Shown: piece by piece, positions 33,471-48,900 of the stretch
Layout of the letters: the number at the start of each line of letters is the position of its first letter
How positions within the stretch are numbered: position 1 is the first letter of the stretch
NCBI RefSeq assembly: GCF_932526225.1
Contig: NC_064048.1
Coordinates: 13,215,665-13,279,664, forward strand
Length of the DNA: 64,000 nucleotides
Reading direction: 5' to 3'
Origin: Nematostella vectensis
Lineage: Eukaryota; Cnidaria; Anthozoa; Actiniaria; Edwardsiidae
Program-made: the position numbers and the translations under genes
Notes under the pieces: generated by a model
The model's input: only the letters and a program-made list of their open reading frames with translations
Told to the model about the DNA's origin: nothing
Database searches by the model: none

Positions 33471-36100
33471 GCTATCAGCGGGAATAGAACCCGGGTCGCT
33501 GCGTTAGCAGTCAAGTGCCCGCAACGAAAGACTAACGTGGCATTGCTGAAGGGAATTGTAATGAAAATTACTTTTAATGCTATTGGTATCGTAAACTATC
33601 CCAAGCAAAGTCACCATCGGACTGGAGGTTACATTCGGGAAAAGCTTCAGGGTTACATTCGGGAATTTGATTTACGAGTGTAACCTCCAAAAGGTTACAA
33701 TCGATAATTTTTTTTCCGAATGTAAATTCAAAAAAGTAACATTAGGAAAAATAAAACAGTATACTCGGAAAAAAAGGTATATCAATCTATCGAGCGCTAT
33801 GCTCTATGTTACAATCTACTTAATCATGTTATCCAAGGAATCTAGTTAGTTCTTTTGTGCATAAAATATGTACAGGATCCTGAACAAAGCATGAGCACAT
33901 CAAAGATGCTGAGAGTACATAAAAATGTCCCTATACCTTCTTTTTATGTCATGACACACCAAGAACAGTATTATTAAGTATCGATATTTTTAGAAAAAAA
34001 TAAAGAAAAAAAATAGGCTATCAGCGGGAATCGAACCCGGGTCGCTGCGTTAGTAGTCAAGTGCCCGCAACGAAAGACTAACGTGGCATTGCTGAAGGGA
34101 ATTGTAATGAAAATTACTTTTAATACTATTGGTATCGTAAACTATCCCAAGCAAAGTCACCATCGGACTGGAGGTTACATTCGGTAAAAGCCTTAGGGTT
34201 ACATTCGGGAATTTGTTTTACGAGTGTAACCTCCAAAAGGTTACAATCGATATTTTTTTTTCCGAATGTAAATTCCAAAAAGTAACATTAGGAAAAATAA
34301 AACAGTATACTCGGAAAAAAAGGTATATCAATCTATCGAGCGCTATGCCCTATGTTAGAATCTACTTAATCAAGTTATCCAAGGAATCTAGTTAGTTCTT
34401 GTTTGCATAAAATATGTACAGGATCCTGAACAAAGCATGAGCACATCAAAGATGCTGAGAGTACATAAAAATGTCCCTATACCTTCTTTTTATGTCATGA
34501 CACACCAAGAACAGTATAATTAAGTATCGATATTTAAAAAAAAAAAAAGAAAAAAAAAATAGGCTATCAGCGGGAATAGAACCCGGGTCGCTGCGTTAGC
34601 AGTCAAGTGCCCGCAACGAAAGACTAACGTGGCATTGCTGAAGGGAATTGTAATGAAAATTACTTTTAATGCTATTGGTATCGTAAACTATCCCAAGCAA
34701 AGTCACCATCGGACTGGAGGTTACATTCGGGAAAAGCTTCAGGGTTACATTCGGGAATTTGATTTACGAGTGTAACCTCCAAAAGGTTACAATCGATAAT
34801 TTTTTTTCCGAATGTAAATTCAAAAAAGTAACATTAGGAAAAATAAAACAGTATACTCGGAAAAAAAGGTATATCAATCTATCGAGCGCTATGCTCTATG
34901 TTAGAATATACTTAATCAAGTTATCCAAGGAATCTAGTTAGTTCTTGTGTGCATAAAATATGTACAGGATCCTGAACAAAGCATGAGCACATCAAAGATG
35001 CTGAGAGTACATAAAAATGTCCCTATACCTTCTTTTTATGTCATGACACACCAAGAACAGTATAATTAAGTATCGATATTTAAAAAAAAAAAAGAAAAAA
35101 AAAATAGGCTATCAGCGGGAATAGAACCCGGGTCGCTGCGTTAGTAGTCAAGTGCCCGCAACGAAAGACTAACGTGGCATTGCTGAAGGGAAATGTAATG
35201 AAAATTACTTTTAATACTATTGGTATCGTAAACTATCCCAAGCAAAGTCACCATCGGACTGGAGGTTACATTCGGGAAAAGCTTCAGGGTTACATTCGGG
35301 AATTTGTTTTACGAGTGTAACCTCCAAAAGGTTACAATCGATATTGTTTTTTGTAAATTCCAAAAAGTAACATTAGGAAAAATAAAACAGTATACTCGGA
35401 AAAATAGGTATATCAATCTATCGAGCGCTATGCTCTATGCTAGAATCTACTTAATCAAGTTATCCAAGGAATCTAGTTAGTTCTTGTGTGCATAAAATAT
35501 GTACAGGATCCTGAACAAAGCATGAGCACATCAAAGATGCTGAGAGTACATAAAAATGTCCCTATACCTTCTTTTTATGTCATGACACACCAAGAACAGT
35601 ATAATTAAGTATCGATATTTAAAAAAAATAAAGAAAAAAAAATAAGCTATCAGCGGGAATCGAACCCGGGTCGCTGCGTTAGTAGTCAAGTGCCCGCAAC
35701 GAAAGACTAACGTGGCATTGCTGAAGGAAATTTTAATGAAAATTACTTTTAATACTATTGGTATCGTAAACTATCCCAAGCAAAGTCACCATCGGACTGG
35801 AGGTTACATTCGGGAAAAGCTTCAGGGTTACATTCGGGAATTTGTTTTACGAGTGTAACCTCCAAAAGGTTACAATCGATAATTTTTTTCCGAATGTAAA
35901 TTCAAAAAAGTAACATTAGGAAAAATAAAACAGTATACTCGGAAAAAAAGGTATATCAATCTATCGAGCGCTATGCTCTATGTTACAATCTACTTAATCA
36001 TGTTATCCAAGGAATCTAGTTAGTTCTTGTGTGCATAAAATATGTACCGGATCCTGAACAAAGCATGAGCACATCAAAGATGCTGAGAGTACATAAAAAT
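32279..36100 (+). repeat. Higher-order block F-G-H-G-H-C2-F (7 monomers)
   Basis: Monomers 32279, 32823 (551 bp), 33374 (553 bp, with a 32-base A run), 33927, 34473, 35019 and 35558. H monomers carry GTTAGCAGTC and GATTTACG. The C2 monomer has GATATTGTTTTTTG. The block recurs at 53568 (offset about 21,290 bp), and its later part recurs again from 57393 (offset 24,019 bp). Confidence 0.83.
33436..33467 (+). repeat. Pure A run of 32
   Basis: Uninterrupted A run in the H monomer 33374, followed by TTGGCTATCAG in place of the usual TAGGCTATCAG. Confidence 0.9.
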
Positions 36101-39100
36101 GTCCCTATACCTTCTTTTTATGTCATGACACACCAAGAACAGTATAATTAAGTATCGATATTTAAAAAAAATAAAGAAAAAAAAAATAAGCTATCAGCGA
36201 GAATCGAACCCGGGTGGCTGCGCTAGTAGTCAAGTGCCCGCAACGAAAGACTAACGTGGCATTGCTGAAGGGAAATGTAATGAAAATTACTTTTAATACT
36301 ATTGGTATCGTAAACTATCCCAAGCAAAGTCACTATCGGACTGGAGGTTACATTCGGGAAAAGCTTCAGGGTTACATTCGGGAATTTGTTTTACGAGTGT
36401 AACCTCAAAAAGGTTACAATCGATAATTTGTTTTCCGAATGTAAATTCCAAAAAGTAACATTAGGAAAAATAAAACAGTATACTCGGAAAAACAGGTATA
36501 TCAATCTATCGAGATCTATGCTCTATGTTAGAATATACTTAATCAAGTTATCCAAGGAATCTAGTTAGTTCTTGTGTGCATAAAATATGTACAGGATCCT
36601 GAACAAAGCATGAGCACATCAAAGATGCTGAGAGTACATAAAAATGTCCCTATACCTTCTTTTTATGTCATGACACACCAAGAACAGTATAATTAAGTAT
36701 CGATATTTAAAAAAAAATAAAGAAAAAAAATAGGCTATCAGCGGGATTCGGACCCGGGTCGCTGCGTTAGTAGTCAAGTGCCTGCAACGAAAGACTAACG
36801 TGGCATTGCTGAAGGAAATTGTAATGAAAATTACTTTTAATACTATTGGTATCGTAAACTATCCCAAGCAAAGTCACCATCGGACTGGAGGTTACATTCG
36901 GGAAAAGCTTCAGGGTTACATTCGGGAATTTGTTTTACGAGTGTAACCTCAAAAAGGTTACAATCGATAATTTGTTTTCCGAATGTAAATTCCAAAAAGT
37001 AACATTAGGAAAAATAAAACAGTATACTCGGAAAAAAAGGTATATCAATCTATCGAGCGCTATGCTCTATGTTAGAATCTACTTAATCAAGTTATCCAAG
37101 GAATCTAGTTAGTTCTTGTGTGCATAAAATATGTACAGGATCCTGAACAAAGCATGAGCACATCAAAGATGCTGAGAGTACATAAAAATGTCCCTATACC
37201 TTCTTTTTATGTCATGACACACAAAGAACAGTATAATTAGGTATCGATATTTAAAAAAAAATAAAGAAAAAAAATAGGCTATCAGCGGGAATAGAACCCG
37301 GGTCGCTGCGTTAGTAGTCAAGTGCCAGCAACGAAAGACCAACGTGGCATTGCTGAAGGGAATTGTAATGAAAATTACTTTTAATACTATTGGTATCGTA
37401 AACTATCCCAAGCAAAGTCACCATCGGACTGGAAGTTACATTCGGGAAAAGATTCAGGGTTACATTCGGGAATTTGTTTTACGAGTGTAACCTCCAAAAG
37501 GTTACAATCGATAATTTTTTTTTTTGTAAATTCCAAAAAGTAACATTAGGAAAAATAAAACAGTATACTCGGAAAAAAAGGTATATCAATCTATCGAGCG
37601 CTATGCTCTATCTTAGAATCTACTTAATCAAGTTATCCAAGGAATCTAGTTAGTTCTTGTGTGCATAAAATATGTACAGGATCCTGAACAAAGCATGAGC
37701 ACATCAAAGATGCTGAGAGTACATAAAAATGTCCCTATACCTTCTTTTTATGTCATGACACACCAAGAACAGTATAATTAAGTATCGATATTTAAAAAAA
37801 ATAAAGAAAAAAAAATAAGCTATCAGCGGGAATCGAACCCGGGTGGCTGCGTTAGTAGTCAAGTGCCCGCAACGAAAGACTAACGTGGCATTGCTGAAGG
37901 AAATTGTAATGAAAATTACTTTTAATACTATTGGTATCGTAAACTATCCCAAGCAAAGTCACCATCGGACTGGAGGTTACATTCGGGAAAAGCTTCAGGG
38001 TTACATTCGGGAATTTGTTTTACGAGTGTAACCTCCAAAAGGTTACAATCGATAATTTTTTTCCGAATGTAAATTCAAAAAAGTAACATTAGGAAAAATA
38101 AAACAGTATACTCGGAAAAAAAGGTATATCAATCTATCGAGCGCTATGCTCTATGTTACAATCAACTTAATCATGTTATCCAAGGAATCTAGTTAGTTCT
38201 TGTGTGCATAAAATATGTACAGAACCCTGAACAAAGCATGAGCACATCAAAGATGCTGAGAGTACATAAAAATGTCCCTATACCTTCTTTTTATGTCATG
38301 ACACACCAAGAACAGTATTATTAAGTATCGATATTTTTTAAAAAAAAAATAAAGAAAAAAAAAATAGGCTATCAGCGGGAATAGAACCCGGGTCGCTGCG
38401 TTAGTAGTCAAGTGCCCGCAACGAAAGACTAACGTGGCATTGCTGAAGGGAATTGTAATGAAAATTACTTTTAATACTATTGGTATCGTAAACTATCCCA
38501 AGCAAAGTCACCATCGGACTGGAGGTTACATTCGGGAAAAGCTTGAGGGTTACATTTGGGAATTTGTTTTACGAGTGTAACCTCCAAAAGGTTACAATCG
38601 ATATTTTTTTTTCCGAATGTAAATTCCAAAAAGTAACATTAGGAAAAATAAAACAGTATACTCGGAAAAAAAGGTATATCAATCTATCGACCGCTATGCC
38701 CTATGTTAGAATCTACTTAATCAAGTTATCCAAGGAATCTAGTTAGTTCTTGTGTGCATAAAATATGTACAGGATCCTGAACAAAGCATGAGCACATCAA
38801 AGATGCTGAGAGTACATAAAAATGTCCCTATACCTTCTTTTTATGTCATGACACACCAAGAACAGTATAATTAAGTATCGATATTTAAAAAAAAAAAAAA
38901 GAAAAAAAAAAAATAGGCTATCAGCGGGAATAGAACCCGGGTCGCTGCGTTAGCAGTCAAGTGCCCGCAACGAAAGACTAACGTGGAATTGCTGAAGGGA
39001 ATTGTAATAAAAATTACTTTTAATGCTATTGGTATCGTAAACTATCCCAAGCAAAGTCACCATCGGACTGGAGGTTACATTCGGGAAAAGCTTCAGGGTT

Positions 39101-40999
39101 ACATTCGGGAATTTGATTTACGAGTGTAACCTCCAAAAGGTTACAATCGATAATTTTTTTTCCGAATGTAAATTCAAAAAAGTAACATTAGGAAAAATAA
39201 AACAGTATACTCGGAAAAAAAGGTATATCAATCTATCGAGCGCTATGCTCTATGTTAGAATATACTTAATCAAGTTATCCAAGGAATCTAGTTAGTTCTT
39301 GTGTGCATAAAATATGTACAGGATCCTGAACAAAGCATGAGCACATCAAAGATGCTGAGAGTACATAAAAATGTCCCTATACCTTCTTTTTATGTCATGA
39401 CACACCAAGAACAGTATAATTAAGTATCGATATTTAAAAAAAAATTAAGAAAAAAAAATAGGCTATCAGCGGGAATAGAACCCGGGTCGCTGCGTTAGTA
39501 GTCAAGTGCCCGCAACGAAAGACTAACGTGGCATTGCTGAAGGGAAATGTAATGAAAATTACTTTTAATACTATTGGTATCGTAAACTATCCCAAGCAAA
39601 GTCACCATCGGACTGGAGGTTACATTCGGGAAAAGCTTCAGGGTTACATTCGGGAATTTGTTTTACGAGTGTAACCTCCAAAAGGTTACAATCGATATTT
39701 TTTTTTGTAAATTCCAAAAAGTAACATTAGGAAAAATAAAACAGTATACTCGGAAAAACAGGTATATCAATCTATCGAGCGCTATGCTTTATGTTAGAAT
39801 ATACTTAATCAAGTTATCCAAGGAATCTAGTTAGTTCTTGTGTGCATAAAATATGTACAGGATCCTGAACAAAGCATGAGCACATAAAAGATGCTGAGAG
39901 TACATAAAAATGTCCCTATACCTTCTTCTTATGTCATGACACACCAAGAACAGTATAATTAAGTATCGATATTTAAAAAAAAATAAAGAAAAAAAATAGG
40001 CTATCAGCGGGAATCGAACCCGGGTCGCTGCGTTAGTAGTCAAGTGCCTGCAACGAAAGACTAACGTGGCATTGCTGAAGGAAATTGTAATGAAAATTAC
40101 TTTTAATACTATTGGTATCGTAAACTATCCCAAGCAAAGTCACCATCGGACTGGAGGTTACATTCGGGAAAAGCTTCAGGGTTACATTCGGGAATTTGTT
40201 TTACGAGTGTAACCTCAAAAAGGTTACAATCGATAATTTGTTTTCCGAATGTAAATTCCAAAAAGTAACATTAGGAAAAATAAAACAGTATACTCGGAAA
40301 AAAAGGTATATCAATCTATCGAGCGCTATGCTCTATGTTAGAATCTACTTAATCAAGTTATCCAAGGAATCTAGTTAGTTCTTGTGTGCATAAAATATGT
40401 ACAGGATCCTGAACAAAGCATGAGCACATAAAAGATGCTGAGAGTACATAAAAATGTCCCTATACCTTCTTCTTATGTCATGACACACCAAGAACAGTAT
40501 AATTACGTATCGATATTTAAAAAAAAATAAAGAAAAAAAATAGGCTATCAGCGGGAATCGAACCCGGGTCGCTGCGTTAGTAGTCAAGTGCCTGCAACGA
40601 AAGACTAACGTGGCATTGCTGAAGGAAATTGTAATGAAAATTACTTTTAATACTATTGGTATCGTAAACTATCCCAAGCAAAGTCACCATCGGACTGGAG
40701 GTTACATTCGGGAAAAGCTTCAGGGTTACATTCGGGAATTTGTTTTACGAGTGTAACCTCCAAAAGGTTACAATCGATAATTTGTTTTCCGAATGTAAAT
40801 TCCAAAAAGTAACATTAGGAAAAATAAAACAGTATACTCGGAAAAAAAGGTATATCAATCTATCGAGCGCTATGCTCTATGTTAGAATATACTTAATCAA
40901 GTTATCCAAGGAATCTAGTTAGTTCTTGTGTGCATAAAATATGTACAGGATCCTGAACAAAGCATGAGCACATCAAAGATGCTGAGAGTACATAAAAAT
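36101..40999 (+). repeat. Higher-order block HYB-D-E-F-G-H-C2-D-D (9 monomers)
   Basis: Monomers 36101, 36646, 37190, 37731, 38274, 38824, 39373, 39912 and 40456. HYB-D-E-F matches 42913-44543 (offset 6,812 bp), and the whole run matches 46999 onwards (offset 10,898 bp). Two successive D units are preceded by CACATAAAAGATG and CTTCTTCTTATG, a local monomer duplication that is also seen at 50810/51354 and 61756/62300. Confidence 0.84.
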
Positions 41000-41832
41000 G
41001 TCCCTATACCTTCTTTTTATGTCATGACACACCAAGAACAGTATAATTAAGTATCGATATTTAAAAAAAAATAAAGAAAAAAAATAGGCTATCAGCGGGA
41101 ATAGAACCCGGGTCGCTGCGTTAGTAGTCAAGTGCCCGCAACGAAAGACTAACGTGGCATTGCTGAAGGGAAATGTAATGAAAATTACTTTTAATACTAT
41201 TGGTATCGTAAACTATCCCAAGCAAAGTCACCATCGGACTGGAGGTTACATTCGGGAAAAGCTTCAGGGTTACATTCGGGAATTTGTTTTACGAGTGTAA
41301 CCTCCAAAAGGTTACAACCGATATTTTTTTTTGTAAATTCCAAAAAGTAACATTAGGAAAAATAAAACAGTATACTCGGAAAAACAGGTATATCAATAGA
41401 ACCCGGGTGGCTGCGTTAGTAGTCAAGTGCCAGCAACGAAAGACCAACGTGGCATTGCTGAAGGGAATTGTAATGAAAATTACTTTTAATACTATTGGTA
41501 TCGTAAACTATCCCAAGCAAAGTCACCATCGGACTGGAGGTTACATTCGGGAAAAGATTCAGGGTTACATTCGGGAATTTGTTTTACAAGTGTAACCTCC
41601 AAAAGGTTACAATCGATATTTTTTTTCGTAAATTCCAAAAAGTAACATTAGGAAAAATAAAACAGTATACTCGGAAAAACAGGTATATCAATCTATCGAG
41701 CGCTATGCTCTATGTTAGAATATACTTAATCAAGTTATCCAAAGAATCTAGTTAGTTCTTGTGTGCATAAAATATGTACAGGATCCTGAACAAAGCATGA
41801 GCACATCAAAGATGCTGAGAGTACATAAAAAT
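41000..41832 (+). repeat. Compound monomer with truncated unit (3 of 7)
   Basis: Junction at about 41397. The rear continues with an F-like end (TTTTCGTAAATT, CCAAAGAATC) and has TTTTACAAGTG near 41583. Confidence 0.88.
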
Positions 41833-44800
41833 GTCCCTATACCTTCTTTTTATGTCTTGACTCACCAAGAACAGTATAATTAAGTATCGATATTTAAAAA
41901 AAAAATAAAGCAAAAAAATAGGCTATCAGCGGGAATAGAACCCGGGTAGCTGCGTTAGTAGTCAAGTGCCCGCAACGAAAGACTAACGTGGCATTGCTGA
42001 AGGGGATTGTAATGAAAATTACTTTTAATACTATTGGTATCGTAAACTATCACAAGCAAAGTCACCATCGGACTGGAGGTTACATTCGGGAAAAGCTTCA
42101 GGGTTATATTCGGGAATTTGTTTTACGAGTGTAACCTCCAAAAGGTTACAATCGATAATTTTTTTTTGTAAATTCCAAAAAGTAACATTAGGAAAAATAA
42201 AACAGTATACTTGGAAAAAAAGGTATATCAATCTATCGAGCGCTATGCTCTATGTTAGAATCTACTTAATCAAGTTATCCAAGGAATCTAGTTAGTTCTT
42301 GTATGCATAAAATATGTACAGGATCCTGAACAAAGCATGAGCACATCAAAGATGCTGAGAGTACATAAAAATGTCCCTATACCTTCTTTTTATGTCATGA
42401 CACACCAAGAACAGTATAATTAATTATCTATATTTAAAAAAAAAAAAAGAAAAAAAAATAGGCTATCAGCGGGAATAGAACCCGGGTCGCTGCGTTAGTA
42501 GTCAAGTGCCCGCAACGAAAGACTAACGTGGCATTGCTGAAGGGAATTGTAATGAAAATTACTTTTAATACTATTGGTATCGTAAACTGTCCCAAGCAAA
42601 GTCACCATCGGACTGGAGGTTACATTCGGGAAAAGCTTCAGGGTTACATTCGGGAATTTGTTTTACGAGTGTAACCTCCAAAAGGTTACAATCGATAATT
42701 TTTTTTTGTAAATTCCAAAAAGTAACATTAGGAAAAATAAAACAGTATACTTGAAAAAAAAGGTATATCAATCTATCGAGCGCTATGCTCTATGTTAGAA
42801 TCTACTTAATCAAGTTATCCAAGGAATCTAGTTAGTTCTTGTGTGCATAAAATATGTACAGGATCCTGAACAAAGCATGAGCACATCAAAGATGCTGAGA
42901 GTACATAAAAATGTCCCTATACCTTCTTTTTATGTCATGACACACCAAGAACAGTATAATTAAGTATCGATATTTAAAAAAAATAAAGAAAAAAAAAATA
43001 AGCTATCAGCGAGAATCGAACCCGGGTGGCTGCGCTAGTAGTCAAGTGCCCGCAACGAAAGACTAACGTGGCATTGCTGAAGGGAAATGTAATGAAAATT
43101 ACTTTTAATACTATTGGTATCGTAAACTATCCCAAGCAAAGTCACTATCGGACTGGAGGTTACATTCGGGAAAAGCTTCAGGGTTACATTCGGGAATTTG
43201 TTTTACGAGTGTAACCTCAAAAAGGTTACAATCGATAATTTGTTTTCCGAATGTAAATTCCAAAAAGTAACATTAGGAAAAATAAAACAGTATACTCGGA
43301 AAAACAGGTATATCAATCTATCGAGATCTATGCTCTATGTTAGAATATACTTAATCAAGTTATCCAAGGAATCTAGTTAGTTCTTGTGTGCATAAAATAT
43401 GTACAGGATCCTGAACAAAGCATGAGCACATCAAAGATGCTGAGAGTACATAAAAATGTCCCTATACCTTCTTTTTATGTCATGACACACCAAGAACAGT
43501 ATAATTAAGTATCGATATTTAAAAAAAAATAAAGAAAAAAAATAGGCTATCAGCGGGATTCGGACCCGGGTCGCTGCGTTAGTAGTCAAGTGCCTGCAAC
43601 GAAAGACTAACGTGGCATTGCTGAAGGAAATTGTAATGAAAATTACTTTTAATACTATTGGTATCGTAAACTATCCCAAGCAAAGTCACCATCGGACTGG
43701 AGGTTACATTCGGGAAAAGCTTCAGGGTTACATTCGGGAATTTGTTTTACGAGTGTAACCTCAAAAAGGTTACAATCGATAATTTGTTTTCCGAATGTAA
43801 ATTCCAAAAAGTAACATTAGGAAAAATAAAACAGTATACTCGGAAAAAAAGGTATATCAATCTATCGAGCGCTATGCTCTATGTTAGAATCTACTTAATC
43901 AAGTTATCCAAGGAATCTAGTTAGTTCTTGTGTGCATAAAATATGTACAGGATCCTGAACAAAGCATGAGCACATCAAAGATGCTGAGAGTACATAAAAA
44001 TGTCCCTATACCTTCTTTTTATGTCATGACACACAAAGAACAGTATAATTAGGTATCGATATTTAAAAAAAAATAAAGAAAAAAAATAGGCTATCAGCGG
44101 GAATAGAACCCGGGTCGCTGCGTTAGTAGTCAAGTGCCAGCAACGAAAGACCAACGTGGCATTGCTGAAGGGAATTGTAATGAAAATTACTTTTAATACT
44201 ATTGGTATCGTAAACTATCCCAAGCAAAGTCACCATCGGACTGGAAGTTACATTCGGGAAAAGATTCAGGGTTACATTCGGGAATTTGTTTTACGAGTGT
44301 AACCTCCAAAAGGTTACAATCGATAATTTTTTTTTTTGTAAATTCCAAAAAGTAACATTAGGAAAAATAAAACAGTATACTCGGAAAAAAAGGTATATCA
44401 ATCTATCGAGCGCTATGCTCTATCTTAGAATCTACTTAATCAAGTTATCCAAGGAATCTAGTTAGTTCTTGTGTGCATAAAATATGTACAGGATCCTGAA
44501 CAAAGCATGAGCACATCAAAGATGCTGAGAGTACATAAAAATGTCCCTATACCTTCTTTTTATGTCATGACACACCAAGAACAGTATAATTAAGTATCGA
44601 TATTTAAAAAAAATAAAGAAAAAAAAATAAGCTATCAGCGGGAATCGAACCCGGGTGGCTGCGTTAGTAGTCAAGTGCCCGCAACGAAAGACTAACGTGG
44701 CATTGCTGAAGGAAATTGTAATGAAAATTACTTTTAATACTATTGGTATCGTAAACTATCCCAAGCAAAGTCACCATCGGACTGGAGGTTACATTCGGGA

Positions 44801-45085
44801 AAAGCTTCAGGGTTACATTCGGGAATTTGTTTTACGAGTGTAACCTCCAAAAGGTTACAATCGATAATTTTTTTCAGAATGTAAATTCAAAAAAGTAACA
44901 TTAGGAAAAATAAAACAGTATACTCGGAAAAAAAGGTATATCAATCTATCGAGCGCTATGCTCTATGTTAGAATATACTTAATCAAGTTATCCAAGGAAT
45001 CTAGTTAGTTCTTGTGTGCATAAAATATGTACAGGATCCTGAACAAAGCATGAGCACATCAAAGATGCTGAGAGTACATAAAAAT
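41000..45085 (+). repeat. Higher-order repeat of 4,086 bp, first copy (compound-A-B-HYB-D-E-F)
   Basis: Seven starts (41000, 41833, 42373, 42913, 43458, 44002, 44543) reappear 4,086 bp later with very few visible differences. The F unit at 44543 has the private TTTCAGAATG (near 44874) found elsewhere only at about 48960. Its rear then switches to TTAGAATATAC, marking the junction between the two copies. Confidence 0.87.
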
Positions 45086-45918
45086 GTCCCTATACCTTCT
45101 TTTTATGTCATGACACACCAAGAACAGTATAATTAAGTATCGATATTTAAAAAAAAATAAAGAAAAAAAATAGGCTATCAGCGGGAATAGAACCCGGGTC
45201 GCTGCGTTAGTAGTCAAGTGCCCGCAACGAAAGACTAACGTGGCATTGCTGAAGGGAAATGTAATGAAAATTACTTTTAATACTATTGGTATCGTAAACT
45301 ATCCCAAGCAAAGTCACCATCGGACTGGAGGTTACATTCGGGAAAAGCTTCAGGGTTACATTCGGGAATTTGTTTTACGAGTGTAACCTCCAAAAGGTTA
45401 CAACCGATATTTTTTTTTGTAAATTCCAAAAAGTAACATTAGGAAAAATAAAACAGTATACTCGGAAAAACAGGTATATCAATAGAACCCGGGTGGCTGC
45501 GTTAGTAGTCAAGTGCCAGCAACGAAAGACCAACGTGGCATTGCTGAAGGGAATTGTAATGAAAATTACTTTTAATACTATTGGTATCGTAAACTATCCC
45601 AAGCAAAGTCACCATCGGACTGGAGGTTACATTCGGGAAAAGATTCAGGGTTACATTCGGGAATTTGTTTTACAAGTGTAACCTCCAAAAGGTTACAATC
45701 GATATTTTTTTTCGTAAATTCCAAAAAGTAACATTAGGAAAAATAAAACAGTATACTCGGAAAAACAGGTATATCAATCTATCGAGCGCTATGCTCTATG
45801 TTAGAATATACTTAATCAAGTTATCCAAAGAATCTAGTTAGTTCTTGTGTGCATAAAATATGTACAGGATCCTGAACAAAGCATGAGCACATCAAAGATG
45901 CTGAGAGTACATAAAAAT
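45086..45918 (+). repeat. Compound monomer with truncated unit (4 of 7)
   Basis: Junction at about 45483. It shares the private TTTTACAAGTG (near 45669) with compound 3, as expected for the 4,086-bp duplication. Confidence 0.88.
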
Positions 45919-48900
45919 GTCCCTATACCTTCTTTTTATGTCTTGACTCACCAAGAACAGTATAATTAAGTATCGATATTTAAAAAAAAAATAAAGCAAA
46001 AAAATAGGCTATCAGCGGGAATAGAACCCGGGTAGCTGCGTTAGTAGTCAAGTGCCCGCAACGAAAGACTAACGTGGCATTGCTGAAGGGGATTGTAATG
46101 AAAATTACTTTTAATACTATTGGTATCGTAAACTATCACAAGCAAAGTCACCATCGGACTGGAGGTTACATTCGGGAAAAGCTTCAGGGTTATATTCGGG
46201 AATTTGTTTTACGAGTGTAACCTCCAAAAGGTTACAATCGATAATTTTTTTTTGTAAATTCCAAAAAGTAACATTAGGAAAAATAAAACAGTATACTTGG
46301 AAAAAAAGGTATATCAATCTATCGAGCGCTATGCTCTATGTTAGAATCTACTTAATCAAGTTATCCAAGGAATCTAGTTAGTTCTTGTATGCATAAAATA
46401 TGTACAGGATCCTGAACAAAGCATGAGCACATCAAAGATGCTGAGAGTACATAAAAATGTCCCTATACCTTCTTTTTATGTCATGACACACCAAGAACAG
46501 TATAATTAATTATCTATATTTAAAAAAAAAAAAAGAAAAAAAAATAGGCTATCAGCGGGAATAGAACCCGGGTCGCTGCGTTAGTAGTCAAGTGCCCGCA
46601 ACGAAAGACTAACGTGGCATTGCTGAAGGGAATTGTAATGAAAATTACTTTTAATACTATTGGTATCGTAAACTGTCCCAAGCAAAGTCACCATCGGACT
46701 GGAGGTTACATTCGGGAAAAGCTTCAGGGTTACATTCGGGAATTTGTTTTACGAGTGTAACCTCCAAAAGGTTACAATCGATAATTTTTTTTTGTAAATT
46801 CCAAAAAGTAACATTAGGAAAAATAAAACAGTATACTTGAAAAAAAAGGTATATCAATCTATCGAGCGCTATGCTCTATGTTAGAATCTACTTAATCAAG
46901 TTATCCAAGGAATCTAGTTAGTTCTTGTGTGCATAAAATATGTACAGGATCCTGAACAAAGCATGAGCACATCAAAGATGCTGAGAGTACATAAAAATGT
47001 CCCTATACCTTCTTTTTATGTCATGACACACCAAGAACAGTATAATTAAGTATCGATATTTAAAAAAAATAAAGAAAAAAAAAATAAGCTATCAGCGAGA
47101 ATCGAACCCGGGTGGCTGCGCTAGTAGTCAAGTGCCCGCAACGAAAGACTAACGTGGCATTGCTGAAGGGAAATGTAATGAAAATTACTTTTAATACTAT
47201 TGGTATCGTAAACTATCCCAAGCAAAGTCACTATCGGACTGGAGGTTACATTCGGGAAAAGCTTCAGGGTTACATTCGGGAATTTGTTTTACGAGTGTAA
47301 CCTCAAAAAGGTTACAATCGATAATTTGTTTTCCGAATGTAAATTCCAAAAAGTAACATTAGGAAAAATAAAACAGTATACTCGGAAAAACAGGTATATC
47401 AATCTATCGAGATCTATGCTCTATGTTAGAATATACTTAATCAAGTTATCCAAGGAATCTAGTTAGTTCTTGTGTGCATAAAATATGTACAGGATCCTGA
47501 ACAAAGCATGAGCACATCAAAGATGCTGAGAGTACATAAAAATGTCCCTATACCTTCTTTTTATGTCATGACACACCAAGAACAGTATAATTAAGTATCG
47601 ATATTTAAAAAAAAATAAAGAAAAAAAATAGGCTATCAGCGGGATTCGGACCCGGGTCGCTGCGTTAGTAGTCAAGTGCCTGCAACGAAAGACTAACGTG
47701 GCATTGCTGAAGGAAATTGTAATGAAAATTACTTTTAATACTATTGGTATCGTAAACTATCCCAAGCAAAGTCACCATCGGACTGGAGGTTACATTCGGG
47801 AAAAGCTTCAGGGTTACATTCGGGAATTTGTTTTACGAGTGTAACCTCAAAAAGGTTACAATCGATAATTTGTTTTCCGAATGTAAATTCCAAAAAGTAA
47901 CATTAGGAAAAATAAAACAGTATACTCGGAAAAAAAGGTATATCAATCTATCGAGCGCTATGCTCTATGTTAGAATCTACTTAATCAAGTTATCCAAGGA
48001 ATCTAGTTAGTTCTTGTGTGCATAAAATATGTACAGGATCCTGAACAAAGCATGAGCACATCAAAGATGCTGAGAGTACATAAAAATGTCCCTATACCTT
48101 CTTTTTATGTCATGACACACAAAGAACAGTATAATTAGGTATCGATATTTAAAAAAAAATAAAGAAAAAAAATAGGCTATCAGCGGGAATAGAACCCGGG
48201 TCGCTGCGTTAGTAGTCAAGTGCCAGCAACGAAAGACCAACGTGGCATTGCTGAAGGGAATTGTAATGAAAATTACTTTTAATACTATTGGTATCGTAAA
48301 CTATCCCAAGCAAAGTCACCATCGGACTGGAAGTTACATTCGGGAAAAGATTCAGGGTTACATTCGGGAATTTGTTTTACGAGTGTAACCTCCAAAAGGT
48401 TACAATCGATAATTTTTTTTTTTGTAAATTCCAAAAAGTAACATTAGGAAAAATAAAACAGTATACTCGGAAAAAAAGGTATATCAATCTATCGAGCGCT
48501 ATGCTCTATCTTAGAATCTACTTAATCAAGTTATCCAAGGAATCTAGTTAGTTCTTGTGTGCATAAAATATGTACAGGATCCTGAACAAAGCATGAGCAC
48601 ATCAAAGATGCTGAGAGTACATAAAAATGTCCCTATACCTTCTTTTTATGTCATGACACACCAAGAACAGTATAATTAAGTATCGATATTTAAAAAAAAT
48701 AAAGAAAAAAAAATAAGCTATCAGCGGGAATCGAACCCGGGTGGCTGCGTTAGTAGTCAAGTGCCCGCAACGAAAGACTAACGTGGCATTGCTGAAGGAA
48801 ATTGTAATGAAAATTACTTTTAATACTATTGGTATCGTAAACTATCCCAAGCAAAGTCACCATCGGACTGGAGGTTACATTCGGGAAAAGCTTCAGGGTT